This document shows positions 36,444 through 45,187 of a stretch of 64,000 nucleotides of DNA, in pieces (within the stretch, counting starts at the first letter, position 1; each line of letters starts with the position of its first letter). Both the position numbers and the translations under genes were made by a program. Below the pieces are notes generated by a model. The model worked only from the letters and a program-made list of their open reading frames with translations, did no database searches and was not told the DNA's origin. Origin of the DNA: an uncultured Bacilli bacterium (lineage in GTDB: Bacteria; Bacillota_I; Bacilli_A; RF39; UBA660); assembly GCA_934086145.1 (NCBI GenBank), contig CAKOHV010000001.1, positions 89,826 to 153,825 on the forward strand, read 5' to 3'.

Positions 36444-37628
36444 ATGATTAAAGTAGGAGTAATTTTTGGTGGTGAATCAGTTGAACATGAAGTTAGTATT
36501 ATTACAGCTGTTCAAGCCATGAATTTTATTAATTCCCAAAAATATGAAGTAGTTCCTATCTATATTGATAAAAAACGTAATTGGTATACTGGTGAACTAT
36601 TAAGAGAAATGGATACATATAAAGATTTAGATAATATTGGTAACTATGCAAAAGAAGTAACCTTAACTAGAAGAGATGACGAATTCATCTTACAGAAAAA
36701 ACGTGGTCTTTTTAAAGGTATCGTTAATACCATCGATGTTGCTTTCCCAATCGTTCATGGTAAAGGTGTTGAAGATGGTTCTTTATCTGGATACTTAGAA
36801 ACTATTGGTATCCCTTATGTTGGTCCTTCAATGTTAGGAGCTTCCATTGGTCAAGATAAAGTCGTTCAAAAACAAGTCTTAGCTGCTGCTGGTGTTCCGG
36901 TTGTTAACTATACTTGGTTCTATGATCAAGAATATTTAGAAGATGAAGAAACTATCTTAAAAAATATTAAAGCTCTTGGCTATCCGGTTATCGTTAAACC
37001 AGCTCGTTTAGGAAGTAGTGTTGGAATTAGCGTTGCTAAAAATGAAAAAGAAGTTAAAGATGCTATTGAAGATGCTATTAAATATGATGAAAAAATCGTT
37101 GTAGAAGAAATGGTTCCTAACTTACTAGAGTTAGATTGTGCTGTCTTAGGTTCTAATAATAAAATGGAATGTTCACTAATTGGGGAAATGATGACTAAAA
37201 ATGACTTCCTAACTTTCGAAGATAAATACATTGGTAATGGTGGTAAAAAAGGACCTAAAACTGGTAACAAAGTAAGTACTAGTGGTTTCAAAATACCAGC
37301 TGCTGTCGATAAAGAAATTGAAGAAAAAATTTACGCCGAAGCTCAAAATGCTTTCCGTGCTCTAAATTTAAGTGGAGTAACCAGATTTGATTTCCTTGTT
37401 AATAAAAAAACTAAAGAAGTTTTTGTTAATGAACCAAATACTATCCCTGGTTGCTTAGCCTTCTTCTTCTTTACTCCAAAAGGCAAGAAATATCCTAAAT
37501 TACTAGATGAACTAATTAATGGTGCTATTAAAGAATATAAAAATAGTCAAAAGAAAGTTACTAGTTTTGAATCGAATGTTCTAAGTACCTACAATGGTTC
37601 TAAAGGTGCCAAAGGCAAATTACAATAA
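36444..37628 (+). CDS. ddl: D-alanine--D-alanine ligase
   Basis: Ddl joins two D-alanines for peptidoglycan. The 394-residue ATP-grasp enzyme shows VIFGGESVEHEVSIITA, FPIVHGKGVEDGSLSGYLE, VKPARLGSSVGIS, VEEMVP and the metal-binding VNEPNTIPG near the end. Slightly longer than most Ddl (about 350-370) because of a Lys/Ser-rich tail. ATAAGGAGTGATAAT precedes ATG. Follows murF, its pathway partner. Confidence 0.93.
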   Translation: MIKVGVIFGGESVEHEVSIITAVQAMNFINSQKYEVVPIYIDKKRNWYTGELLREMDTYKDLDNIGNYAKEVTLTRRDDEFILQKKRGLFKGIVNTIDVAFPIVHGKGVEDGSLSGYLETIGIPYVGPSMLGASIGQDKVVQKQVLAAAGVPVVNYTWFYDQEYLEDEETILKNIKALGYPVIVKPARLGSSVGISVAKNEKEVKDAIEDAIKYDEKIVVEEMVPNLLELDCAVLGSNNKMECSLIGEMMTKNDFLTFEDKYIGNGGKKGPKTGNKVSTSGFKIPAAVDKEIEEKIYAEAQNAFRALNLSGVTRFDFLVNKKTKEVFVNEPNTIPGCLAFFFFTPKGKKYPKLLDELINGAIKEYKNSQKKVTSFESNVLSTYNGSKGAKGKLQ

Positions 37629-37648
37629 TAAAATTAAGTCAAGAAATA

Positions 37649-37680
37649 AAAACGTAATTTACAAAAATTTACGTTTTTTT
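37649..37680 (+). terminator. Rho-independent terminator after ddl
   Basis: AAAAACGTAA (37649-37658) / TTACGTTTTT (37670-37679), 11-base loop, T-run. Confidence 0.85.
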
Positions 37681-37702
37681 CATGTTCAAAAAGTAAAAAT
37701 GA

Positions 37703-37731
37703 TTTACAAAAATTAGCAATTCAAGTATTAT
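37703..37731 (+). promoter_or_regulatory. Promoter of the mraZ-rsmH-ftsL-ftsI operon
   Basis: TTTACA (37703-37708), 17 bases, TATTAT (37726-37731). MraZ boxes follow directly downstream. Confidence 0.7.
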
Positions 37732-37741
37732 TATTGTAGAC

Positions 37742-37766
37742 AGTGGTACATAGTGGAAGAAAGTGG
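37742..37766 (+). promoter_or_regulatory. Three MraZ-binding boxes
   Basis: AGTGG occurs at 37742, 37752 and 37762, an exact 10-bp period, just after the -10 box and before the mraZ start. MraZ proteins are known to bind GTGG-type direct repeats spaced one helical turn apart and to regulate their own operon. Confidence 0.75.
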
Positions 37767-37780
37767 GGGAACATAACAAT

Positions 37781-38227
37781 ATGTTCATGGGCGAATACCA
37801 TCATAATATTGATGATAAAGGACGACTTATAATTCCTGCCAAGTTTCGTACTGAGCTTGGCGATAAATTCATTGTTACTCGTGGTTTAGAAAAATGTCTC
37901 TACGTCTATTCTAACCAGGAGTGGGAAAATATAGTTGCCAAAATAAAAACTCTACCTTTTACCAAAAAAGACGTCCGCATATTCGTTAGAACATTTTTTT
38001 CCGGTGCCACTGAATGCGAATTTGATCGTCTTGGTCGAATTAGCATTACCTCCCCATTGGTTAGTTACGCCGATATTTATAAAGAATGTATAATTATCGG
38101 CGCGAATGACCGACTTGAAATATGGAGTAAAGAATTATGGGAAGACTTTTTAAATAAAAATTATGATAAAATAGAAGATATAGCTGAAAATTTATTTAAC
38201 GGGGATGATTTTGGTGAAACATTATAG
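37781..38227 (+). CDS. mraZ: Transcriptional regulator MraZ
   Basis: MraZ forms ring-shaped oligomers and controls the dcw operon. From ATG 37781 the 148-residue protein begins MFMGEYHHNIDDKGR, the usual start, and has two AbrB-like halves: DKGRLIIPAKFR and FDRLGRISITSPLV. The in-frame GTG at 37763 would place the MraZ boxes inside the gene and is rejected. RBS GTGGGGGAACATA. Its end overlaps rsmH. Confidence 0.95.
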   Translation: MFMGEYHHNIDDKGRLIIPAKFRTELGDKFIVTRGLEKCLYVYSNQEWENIVAKIKTLPFTKKDVRIFVRTFFSGATECEFDRLGRISITSPLVSYADIYKECIIIGANDRLEIWSKELWEDFLNKNYDKIEDIAENLFNGDDFGETL

Positions 38228-39140
38228 TGTATTATTAGATGAAGCCATAGCTGGTTTAGCTATTAAACCAGATGGCATATATGTTGATGGCACCTTAGGT
38301 TATGGTGGTCATAGCAGTGAAATTTTAAAAAGATTGAATGAACAGGGTCATTTATATGCCTTTGATCAAGATAAAGAAGCTTTAGCTTACTCTAAAGAAC
38401 GACTATCTAAGATAGGTAATAACTTTACTTTAGTTCATTCTAACTTTGTTAATATGAAAGAAGAATTAGCAAATCTTGGTATCAACAAAGTAGATGGGAT
38501 AATTTTTGATTTAGGCCTTTCTAGTCCGCAAATAGACAACAAAGAACGCGGTTTTACGTTCATGAATGATGCTAAATTAGATATGCGCATGGACCAAGAC
38601 AGTCCCAAAACAGCTGCTGACGTTGTCAATGATTATTCTGAAAAAGACCTAACTAACATTTTCTTCCTATATGGTGAAGAAAAAATGTCACGTCAAATTG
38701 CCCATCGAATTGTGGTCTCTCGTCAAACTAAACGTATTGAAACCACTAAAGAATTAGTTGATATCATCGCTGCTGCCACGAAAGCTAAGTATTTTAATAC
38801 GAAGCACCCTGAACGTCAGATCTTTCAAGCGATTCGTATTGAAGTTAATAGCGAACTAAGTGTCTTAAAACATGTTTTACCAGATGCTATTGATTTACTA
38901 AAGCCCAATGGTCGCATCTCAGTAATAACCTTCCATTCACTAGAAGACCGCATTACTAAACAAATATTTAAACAAGCTAGTGAAGTAGATGAACTAGTAA
39001 AAGGCTTACCAGTTATTCCAGCTGAGTATCAACCTAAAATTAAATTAATAAATAAAAAACCAATTTTACCATCTGAAAAAGAATTAAGTGAAAATTCACG
39101 TAGCCGTAGTGCTAAATTACGTATTATCGAAAGGATCTGA
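38214..39140 (+). CDS. rsmH: 16S rRNA (cytosine1402-N4)-methyltransferase
   Basis: RsmH methylates C1402 of 16S rRNA with S-adenosylmethionine. Motifs: GTLGYGGHSSEIL (SAM binding), YAFDQDKEA, GIIFDLGLSSPQID, RGFTFMNDAKLDMRMD and the C-terminal VITFHSLEDRI. The start is GTG 38214 with GGGGATGA upstream; an ATG at 38205 is too close to that sequence. Overlaps mraZ by 14 bases. Confidence 0.94.
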   Translation: MKHYSVLLDEAIAGLAIKPDGIYVDGTLGYGGHSSEILKRLNEQGHLYAFDQDKEALAYSKERLSKIGNNFTLVHSNFVNMKEELANLGINKVDGIIFDLGLSSPQIDNKERGFTFMNDAKLDMRMDQDSPKTAADVVNDYSEKDLTNIFFLYGEEKMSRQIAHRIVVSRQTKRIETTKELVDIIAAATKAKYFNTKHPERQIFQAIRIEVNSELSVLKHVLPDAIDLLKPNGRISVITFHSLEDRITKQIFKQASEVDELVKGLPVIPAEYQPKIKLINKKPILPSEKELSENSRSRSAKLRIIERI

Positions 39141-39145
39141 TCCAT

Positions 39146-39448
39146 TTGACTAAAAAGAATAAAAAGAATAAACGTAGCTTTCTAAAAGGTGAGGGCTTCA
39201 TTTGGGCAACCATCTTTATCCTTTTACTAGCTATTCCTGTTAGTGAAGTTTATGTTAAAGCAATCTTATCGGAATCCAATATTGCCTTAGAAAAAGTAAA
39301 AAATAAAATTGAAAACCAAGAGGGGATTAATGAAAGTTTACAAATGGAAATAAATGAATTAGCTTCTTTAGATAAAATTCAGGAAGTTGCAAATGAAAAC
39401 GGATTGACTTATAATAATAATAACGTAAAAGTAGTAACTAATAAATAA
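39146..39448 (+). CDS. ftsL: Cell division protein FtsL
   Basis: A 100-residue bitopic protein: a basic cytoplasmic head (KKNKKNKR), one membrane helix (about 19-37) and an extracellular coiled coil with the final ELASLDKIQEVANENGL pattern of FtsL. It works with DivIC and the division PBP in the divisome. The start is TTG 39146, and the AAAGGA upstream is rather far, so the start is uncertain by a few residues. Its place between rsmH and ftsI supports the name. Confidence 0.85.
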   Translation: MTKKNKKNKRSFLKGEGFIWATIFILLLAIPVSEVYVKAILSESNIALEKVKNKIENQEGINESLQMEINELASLDKIQEVANENGLTYNNNNVKVVTNK

Positions 39449-39467
39449 TTTATAAGGAGTAATCATT

Positions 39468-41570
39468 ATGAAAAAAAAGAACAATACAATAACAATTAGT
39501 AAATTAATTTTTGTTGTACTTGTTCTTTCTTTTGGTGCTATTGTGGTTAAACTATCTTATGTTGCTTTAGCTAAAAATATTGATGGTATTAACTTAAGTG
39601 AATTTGTTTCTAATCGTAATACCGAAACGCAAATTTTAAAAGCTAAAAGGGGGAGCATTTACTCCAGTGACAATGAATTACTTGCTAAAAATGTTAATTC
39701 TTACACCGTTATTGCTTATTTGTCACCTTCTCGTACTAAAGATAAAAAAAATCCTATGCATGTCGTTGATAAAGAAAAAACGGCGAATGAACTTTCGAAA
39801 ATTTTGGGGATGACTCCCGAATATATTTTAAAATTATTAAACAAAGATCGTTATCAAGTTGAGTTAGGTCCTAATGGTCGTGGCATATCTGAATTAGTTA
39901 AAAAACAAATTGAAGAATTAAATTTGCCAGGAATTGATTTTGTCTCAACAAGTAAAAGAAGTTATCAAATGGGTAGCTTAGCTCCTTATATTATAGGATT
40001 TGCTACTGCTGATGAAGATGGTACAATAACTGGTAAAATGGGCGTCGAAGCCTATTATGATGAAGAATTAGAAGGTAAAGACGGATATACGATTTATCAA
40101 AAAGATGCTTATGGCTATACTATCCCTAATACTGAACCGATTACTGTTGCCGCTGAATCCGGAAAAGATATTTATTTAACAATTGATAGTAAAATTCAAA
40201 TGTTTGTGGAAAATGCCGTCCAAGAAATTAATGAAAAAGGTCATTCTGAGTGGTTAACCTTTTCCGTCTTAGATGCTAAAACCGGAGCTGTTGTAGCTTC
40301 TGGTTCTAATCCTACTTTTAACTTAAATAAACTTGAAATAACTAACTACTTAAATCCGTTAACACAGTATGCTTACGAACCAGGTAGTACCATGAAAATT
40401 TTTTCCTTTATGGCTGCCATGGAAAATGGTATCTATAAAGGGGACGATTTATACAAGTCTGGAACTATCAATGTAGATGATGCCGTTATCAAAGACTTTA
40501 ATGGCGTTGGTTGGGGTGAAATAACGTATGATTCTGGTTTTGCTTACTCATCTAACGTTGCGGCTACTAATTTAGCCTTAGCTCTTGGTCGCGATAAATT
40601 GTATGATTTTTATCAAAGTTTAGGTTTTGGACAAAAAACTGGAATCACTTTGCCAGGTGAAGTTAAAGGCTCAGCTAACTTTATTTACCGAACCGAGCTG
40701 GCTACAGCATCTTTTGGACAAGGAATAACAACAACCCCCATACAAAATTTACAAGCTCTAACAGTTTTAACTAATGGTGGTGTTGAACTTCAACCTTATA
40801 TCGTTGAAAAAATTGTTGATAGCCAAACTAATAAAGTTACTTATCAGCATGAACGTACCGAACTTGGGCAAAAGGCTTCTAAAGAAACGACCCAAAAGCT
40901 CCTTGATTTGATGTATGATGTTGTTTATAGTGGTAAAACTGATGCTAAATTTTATAAAACTGACTCTGTTAAACTAATTGGTAAAACCGGAACTGCCCAA
41001 ATTACCGGTAGCAACGGCCAATACTTAACTGGTAAAAACGACTATGTTCGTAGCTTTGCAGGTATCTTCCCTTATGAAGATCCACAATACATAATTTACA
41101 TTTCTGTTAAACAATTTGATGGTGTCTACAAAGAATTTGCCCAAACAGTTTCCAAAGTAGTTGAAGAAATTGCTAAATATAAGAACATTACTGAAAGTAC
41201 GGAAGTTATTGATACTAGTAAAATTATTACTTTAGAAAACTATATAAATACAGATGTTGTTACAACTGAAGAAAAATTAAAAAATCAACGATTAAATGTA
41301 ATAAAAATAGGTAATGGCAATGTTATTATTAATCAATACCCTTTAAAAAATCGTCAAGTCTTAGCTGGTAACAAAGTTTTTCTTTTAACTAATGGTTCAG
41401 AAGTGACAATGCCAGATATTACAGGATGGAGTAGTAGTGAAGTAACGACTTTCACTAAGTTACTTAATTTAAATGTAAAAAGTAATGGTAGTGGTCATGT
41501 AACCGCCTTTAATATTCCTGTTGGAACTGCTCTTAATAGTGAAAGTAATTTAGAAGTAACTTATTCATAA
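39468..41570 (+). CDS. ftsI: Division-type class B penicillin-binding protein with PASTA domains
   Basis: The septal transpeptidase of the dcw cluster. The 700-residue protein has an N-terminal membrane helix, AKRGSIYSSDNELLA (dimerisation domain), catalytic STMK (307-310), SSN (361-363) and KTG (506-508). Two PASTA-like modules end the protein (about 575-640 and 640-700). This PBP2B/PBP2X layout fits division. It is probably co-transcribed from the mraZ promoter. No mraY, murD, ftsW or murG follows; two terminators and convergent pyk come next. Confidence 0.9.
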   Translation: MKKKNNTITISKLIFVVLVLSFGAIVVKLSYVALAKNIDGINLSEFVSNRNTETQILKAKRGSIYSSDNELLAKNVNSYTVIAYLSPSRTKDKKNPMHVVDKEKTANELSKILGMTPEYILKLLNKDRYQVELGPNGRGISELVKKQIEELNLPGIDFVSTSKRSYQMGSLAPYIIGFATADEDGTITGKMGVEAYYDEELEGKDGYTIYQKDAYGYTIPNTEPITVAAESGKDIYLTIDSKIQMFVENAVQEINEKGHSEWLTFSVLDAKTGAVVASGSNPTFNLNKLEITNYLNPLTQYAYEPGSTMKIFSFMAAMENGIYKGDDLYKSGTINVDDAVIKDFNGVGWGEITYDSGFAYSSNVAATNLALALGRDKLYDFYQSLGFGQKTGITLPGEVKGSANFIYRTELATASFGQGITTTPIQNLQALTVLTNGGVELQPYIVEKIVDSQTNKVTYQHERTELGQKASKETTQKLLDLMYDVVYSGKTDAKFYKTDSVKLIGKTGTAQITGSNGQYLTGKNDYVRSFAGIFPYEDPQYIIYISVKQFDGVYKEFAQTVSKVVEEIAKYKNITESTEVIDTSKIITLENYINTDVVTTEEKLKNQRLNVIKIGNGNVIINQYPLKNRQVLAGNKVFLLTNGSEVTMPDITGWSSSEVTTFTKLLNLNVKSNGSGHVTAFNIPVGTALNSESNLEVTYS

Positions 41571-41575
41571 AATAA

Positions 41576-41598
41576 TCTAGCTTTGGCTAGACTATTTT
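41576..41598 (+). terminator. Terminator after ftsI
   Basis: TCTAGC (41576-41581) / GCTAGA (41586-41591), loop TTTG, then CTATTTTAA. Confidence 0.65.
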
Positions 41599-41604
41599 AA
41601 TACA

Positions 41605-41640
41605 CAAAAAAACTACATCATTTGATGTAGTCCTTTTTTT
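41605..41640. terminator. Bidirectional terminator between ftsI and pyk
   Basis: ACTACATCA (41612-41620) / TGATGTAGT (41623-41631) with an A-run before and T-run after, serving both convergent genes. It overlaps the last bases of pyk. Confidence 0.85.
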
Positions 41641-43057
41641 AGTTTTCTGTTTCTTGAATTTTTAAGAAGTTTGTATGAGCATCTTGAGGGAAGCCACCAA
41701 CAACACAAACTAAATCTTCTTTACCTAAGTTTAAAACTTCTTTTGCAGCTAAGACACCATTCTTAACAATGTCATCTGTATCACTATACATAGGAACAAT
41801 CTTTGTATAAACTCCCCATTTAAGTGCTAAACGATGAGCAACTTGTTCATCAGTAGTAGTTGCTATAATAAATGAATTTGGTCTTAATGAAGAAATATCT
41901 AAAGCTGTTCTACCAGTTAAAGTAGAAGCAACAATTGCTTTAATAGGTAAATCTTGTGAAGCAGCAACAGCACATTTAGCAATTGTGTTATGAATTTCTG
42001 TACCAGTTAATTTATAATCATCTAAGTTATATTTTGTAATTTTTTCAACACTTTCACAAATAGTTGTCATAGTTTGAATTGTTTCAACAGGGTAGTTACC
42101 AATTGTTGTTTCATCACTAGTCATAATAGCATCACAACCAGCTATAACAGCATGAGAAACATCTGTAACTTCAGCATTAGTAGGTCTAATACTATTTTTC
42201 ATTGAATACATCATTTGTGTAGCCATGATAACACCTTTACCATAACGATGGCACATATCAATCATTTGTTGTTGATATAATGGTAAGTTTTCAACGCCTG
42301 TTTCAATTCCTAAATCACCACGAGCAACCATAATATAATCAGATTCTTGAACAATTTCTTCTAGATTATCCATTGCATATTGTGTTTCAACTTTAGAAAT
42401 AATAGGCATATCTGGTTTACCATATTTACGACATAATTCTCTTACTTGACGAATATCATTAGCTGTATTTACGAATGAAATAGCTAAGAAATCACCATTC
42501 ATATCACAAGCATATTTAATATCTTCTTCATCTTTTTCAGATACATAAGGTACATTTAATTTAATACCAGGCATACAAACACCACGACGTGATTTAATTA
42601 TACCTGAGTTTTGAATTTCGCATGTAACACCATCTTCTTCGATAGATTTAACAATTAATTTATAAAATCCATCATCTAATAGTACTACAGATCCTACTTT
42701 TAAATCTTTAACAACGTTTGGATAATTTAATTTAATAGCACTAGCAGTACCATCGTGTAAATCTTCACCATCAGATTCTAAGATTCTAATAGTAGCTCCT
42801 TTAACAAGTTCGATTCGATCATCAACGAATGAACAAGTTCTTAAATCAGGTCCTTTAGTATCGTAAAGGGTAGCAATATTTGCTCCTAATTCTTCGTTAG
42901 CACGTTTGATTAATGCTTCATCAATTTTTCTTTCTTCAATTGTTGCATGTGAGAAATTAATTCTTGCAACATTCATACCTGCTTCTACGATTCCTTTAAA
43001 TTTTTCCCATTCTTGTGTAGCAGGACCGATACTACAAATTATTTTTGTCTTTTTCAT
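41639..43057 (-). CDS. pyk: Pyruvate kinase
   Basis: Makes pyruvate and ATP from phosphoenolpyruvate. The 472-residue protein has ICSIGPAT, MNVARINFSH, LYDTKGPDLR, the active-site Lys region ISKVETQ, MVARGDLGIE and VIMATQM. The segment usually reading SGETA reads TSDETTIGNYP here, and the ATQMLESM motif is ATQMMYSM. No extra C-terminal PEP-utiliser domain, unlike many Bacilli. GGAGGATTTT precedes ATG. map lies upstream in the same direction. Confidence 0.92.
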   Translation of the reverse strand: MKKTKIICSIGPATQEWEKFKGIVEAGMNVARINFSHATIEERKIDEALIKRANEELGANIATLYDTKGPDLRTCSFVDDRIELVKGATIRILESDGEDLHDGTASAIKLNYPNVVKDLKVGSVVLLDDGFYKLIVKSIEEDGVTCEIQNSGIIKSRRGVCMPGIKLNVPYVSEKDEEDIKYACDMNGDFLAISFVNTANDIRQVRELCRKYGKPDMPIISKVETQYAMDNLEEIVQESDYIMVARGDLGIETGVENLPLYQQQMIDMCHRYGKGVIMATQMMYSMKNSIRPTNAEVTDVSHAVIAGCDAIMTSDETTIGNYPVETIQTMTTICESVEKITKYNLDDYKLTGTEIHNTIAKCAVAASQDLPIKAIVASTLTGRTALDISSLRPNSFIIATTTDEQVAHRLALKWGVYTKIVPMYSDTDDIVKNGVLAAKEVLNLGKEDLVCVVGGFPQDAHTNFLKIQETEN

Positions 43058-43133
43058 AAAATCCTCCTAAAAAATAACTTCCTAATTCTAACATTATTTT
43101 TATTATTTGTAAATAATTTCTCTTTTTATTTTT

Positions 43134-43913
43134 TTACTTAACGATATCTTCCGGATCAAGTTCAACATCACGTCTTGTTAAGATTTCATATCCATTATCC
43201 AAAACTAAGACGGTGTGTTCAAAGTGAGCACTCTTTTTACCATCGTCAGTTTTGATTGTCCAATCATCATCTAACATATAAATGTCAGCTGTTCCTAAGT
43301 TTAACATTGGTTCAACGGCAATAACATTTCCTGTATGTAACACAGGACCCTTTCTTTCTTTCCCATAGTTTGGTACATCTGGTTCCATATGAACTTTATC
43401 GCCAACTCCATGACCAACGAGTTGCTTAACAACTCCTAAATTATATTTATGAGCAACTTTTGATACTGCATGACCAATATCTCCTGTTGTACATCCGTCA
43501 TGAATGGCACCAAGGCCAGCCATTAAGGCTTCTTCTGTTTCTTTTAAGAGCTTTTTATCTTTCTCACTGCCTTCGCCAACAATATAAGTCCAAGCAGAAT
43601 CGCCATGATATCCTTGGTAGCAAGCCCCAATGTCAAGCTTTAAGACGTCACCTTCTTTTAATTTACGATGAGAAGGGATACCATGGACAACTTCGTCATT
43701 AACACTTACACAAATTTCTCCAGGAAATCCGTATAATCCTTCAAAAGAGCAGGTGCACCCTTTGCTTAAAATAAATTTTTTGGCAAGTCGTGCTAATTCT
43801 TTTGTTGTGATTCCTGGCTTGATAAATTGTTGTAAATATTTATGAGTAAGTCCAACGATTCGTCCAGCTTCTCTTAATTTGTTAATTTCGTCTTCATTTC
43901 TGACTATTATCAT
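43134..43913 (-). CDS. map: Methionine aminopeptidase, type I
   Basis: Removes the N-terminal methionine of new proteins. The 259-residue enzyme has the metal ligands in order: VLKLDIGACYQGYHGDSAWT (two Asp), VGHGVGDKVHMEP (His), AVEPML (Glu) and FEHTVLV (Glu). Length and motifs are typical. TGAGGGATTTAA precedes ATG. It precedes pyk on the same strand with a 76-base gap. Confidence 0.95.
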   Translation of the reverse strand: MIIVRNEDEINKLREAGRIVGLTHKYLQQFIKPGITTKELARLAKKFILSKGCTCSFEGLYGFPGEICVSVNDEVVHGIPSHRKLKEGDVLKLDIGACYQGYHGDSAWTYIVGEGSEKDKKLLKETEEALMAGLGAIHDGCTTGDIGHAVSKVAHKYNLGVVKQLVGHGVGDKVHMEPDVPNYGKERKGPVLHTGNVIAVEPMLNLGTADIYMLDDDWTIKTDDGKKSAHFEHTVLVLDNGYEILTRRDVELDPEDIVK

Positions 43914-44045
43914 TTAAATCCCTCAATTCAGTAGTATTATACATCAATTATTTAAATAATTCTATATTCTCTAACTTAACTTTTAAAATATTTGTTTCCA
44001 AAAACAAATTATTATGCTAAACTTAATAAAGTAGGGAAGTGTGAT

Positions 44046-44912
44046 ATGAAAAAAATCGCTATTGGCCATGCCGTTATTTTATGTTTAACTATGTTATTAA
44101 TTTTGCTAACTTTGTTGGGAGGTATTAATTCAATTTCTAAATTACTCAATAATTATGAAACATTTTCATTCCTTTTCAACTTAGTTGCCTTATTCTTAGT
44201 ATGTGGTTTTTATTTATACTTTGTCTTTGCTTTACTTGCTAATAAAGAACATCTTGGTATTGCTTTTCTAAGTTTTGGGATTGTCATTATTTATTTTGTT
44301 TTAAGTCTTTTTACAGAGGCTCCTCAATTTATAATCTCTATTCGTGATTTTCTTAGTAAGATTCTGGTAATACTTACTCTTGATATGGCTGTTCTTTCTG
44401 TTAAGACGCAAAGTCCATTTCATGATACATATAAGAAGATATTAGTTTTAATAACTTCTGCTATTTATTTTACTTGTCTTTTTGCCAAAATTAATATCGC
44501 TGAAAATATTATGAATTGTATTCTATATGCTGGTTTCTTAGGAAGCAATGAAGGGGCATCTCTTCTTTATAATATATTAATGACTTTAAGTTGTCTTTGT
44601 TTACTTGGTATTTTATTAAATCCGGTTGTTGCCTATTTAACCTCTGATTTAAACACTACTTCGTCTCCTATAAGTCAAAAAGCTTTTGAGGCTTTTCAGC
44701 AACAAAATAGTGCTCAAGCAGTCATGAATCATTCGGCATCTCAAGCGGCTTCCACTCTTACAACTTCTCAAGTACCAAGTGAAGCTAATGCGCCTACCGA
44801 ACCAACCCCTGAACCCCAAAATAATCAACAAGTATGTAACTTAAATGCTCAAAATGTTTCACCACAACTAGCTTTTTTACTTCAACAAGATGATCATGAT
44901 AATAATAAATAA
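44046..44912 (+). CDS. Polytopic membrane protein with Gln/Ser-rich cytoplasmic tail
   Basis: From ATG 44046 (GTAGGGAAGTGTGAT upstream; TTG 43992 rejected) the 288-residue protein has six hydrophobic segments followed by a low-complexity tail of about 75 residues rich in Gln, Ser, Ala, Pro and Asn. No known family motif. A perfect 8-bp inverted repeat, ATTTGTTT/AAACAAAT, at 43990-44009 lies in its upstream region and may be an operator. Function unknown. Confidence 0.6.
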   Translation: MKKIAIGHAVILCLTMLLILLTLLGGINSISKLLNNYETFSFLFNLVALFLVCGFYLYFVFALLANKEHLGIAFLSFGIVIIYFVLSLFTEAPQFIISIRDFLSKILVILTLDMAVLSVKTQSPFHDTYKKILVLITSAIYFTCLFAKINIAENIMNCILYAGFLGSNEGASLLYNILMTLSCLCLLGILLNPVVAYLTSDLNTTSSPISQKAFEAFQQQNSAQAVMNHSASQAASTLTTSQVPSEANAPTEPTPEPQNNQQVCNLNAQNVSPQLAFLLQQDDHDNNK

Positions 44913-44984
44913 AAATTAACTTATTGTGCCGATTTTTTGATAAAAAGTTTTCCTTTTCTTAAAACGTTGGTTTATACTTAATAT

Positions 44985-45036
44985 GCGAGATGACCTATTG
45001 TATCCAAATTTTAAGTTACATAATCTCGCTTTTTTT
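44985..45036 (+). terminator. Long-loop terminator, possibly a small RNA
   Basis: GCGAGAT (44985-44991) pairs with ATCTCGC (45023-45029) around a 31-base loop, followed by seven Ts. A TATACT box at 44973-44978 lies just before the 5' arm, so a ~50-nt transcript that begins and ends here is possible. Otherwise it ends the gene upstream. The rest of the 44913-45187 gap holds the promoter listed next. Confidence 0.55.
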
Positions 45037-45128
45037 ATGGAAATATTAACCCAAACAATTAAATTTTCTTTTAAAAAAGGAATATCTTAATGTATGTATA
45101 ATATATAGAGTGTAGGGAACAATTTCAA

Positions 45129-45167
45129 TTGACAAGCTATTTTACCAAGTGTATCATTAAAATGATA
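45129..45167 (+). promoter_or_regulatory. Strong promoter with palindromic operator for the ABC exporter
   Basis: Perfect -35 TTGACA (45129-45134), 17 bases, -10 TATCAT (45152-45157). The -10 box is the left arm of the palindrome TATCATTAAAATGATA (45152-45167), so a regulator bound there would block the polymerase. Confidence 0.75.
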
Positions 45168-45187
45168 AAACTTACTAGGAGGTCTAT

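Noticed and set aside
43460..43702. 80-codon frame on the + strand opposite map
   Set aside because: Antisense shadow of a clear methionine aminopeptidase gene with no ribosome binding site.
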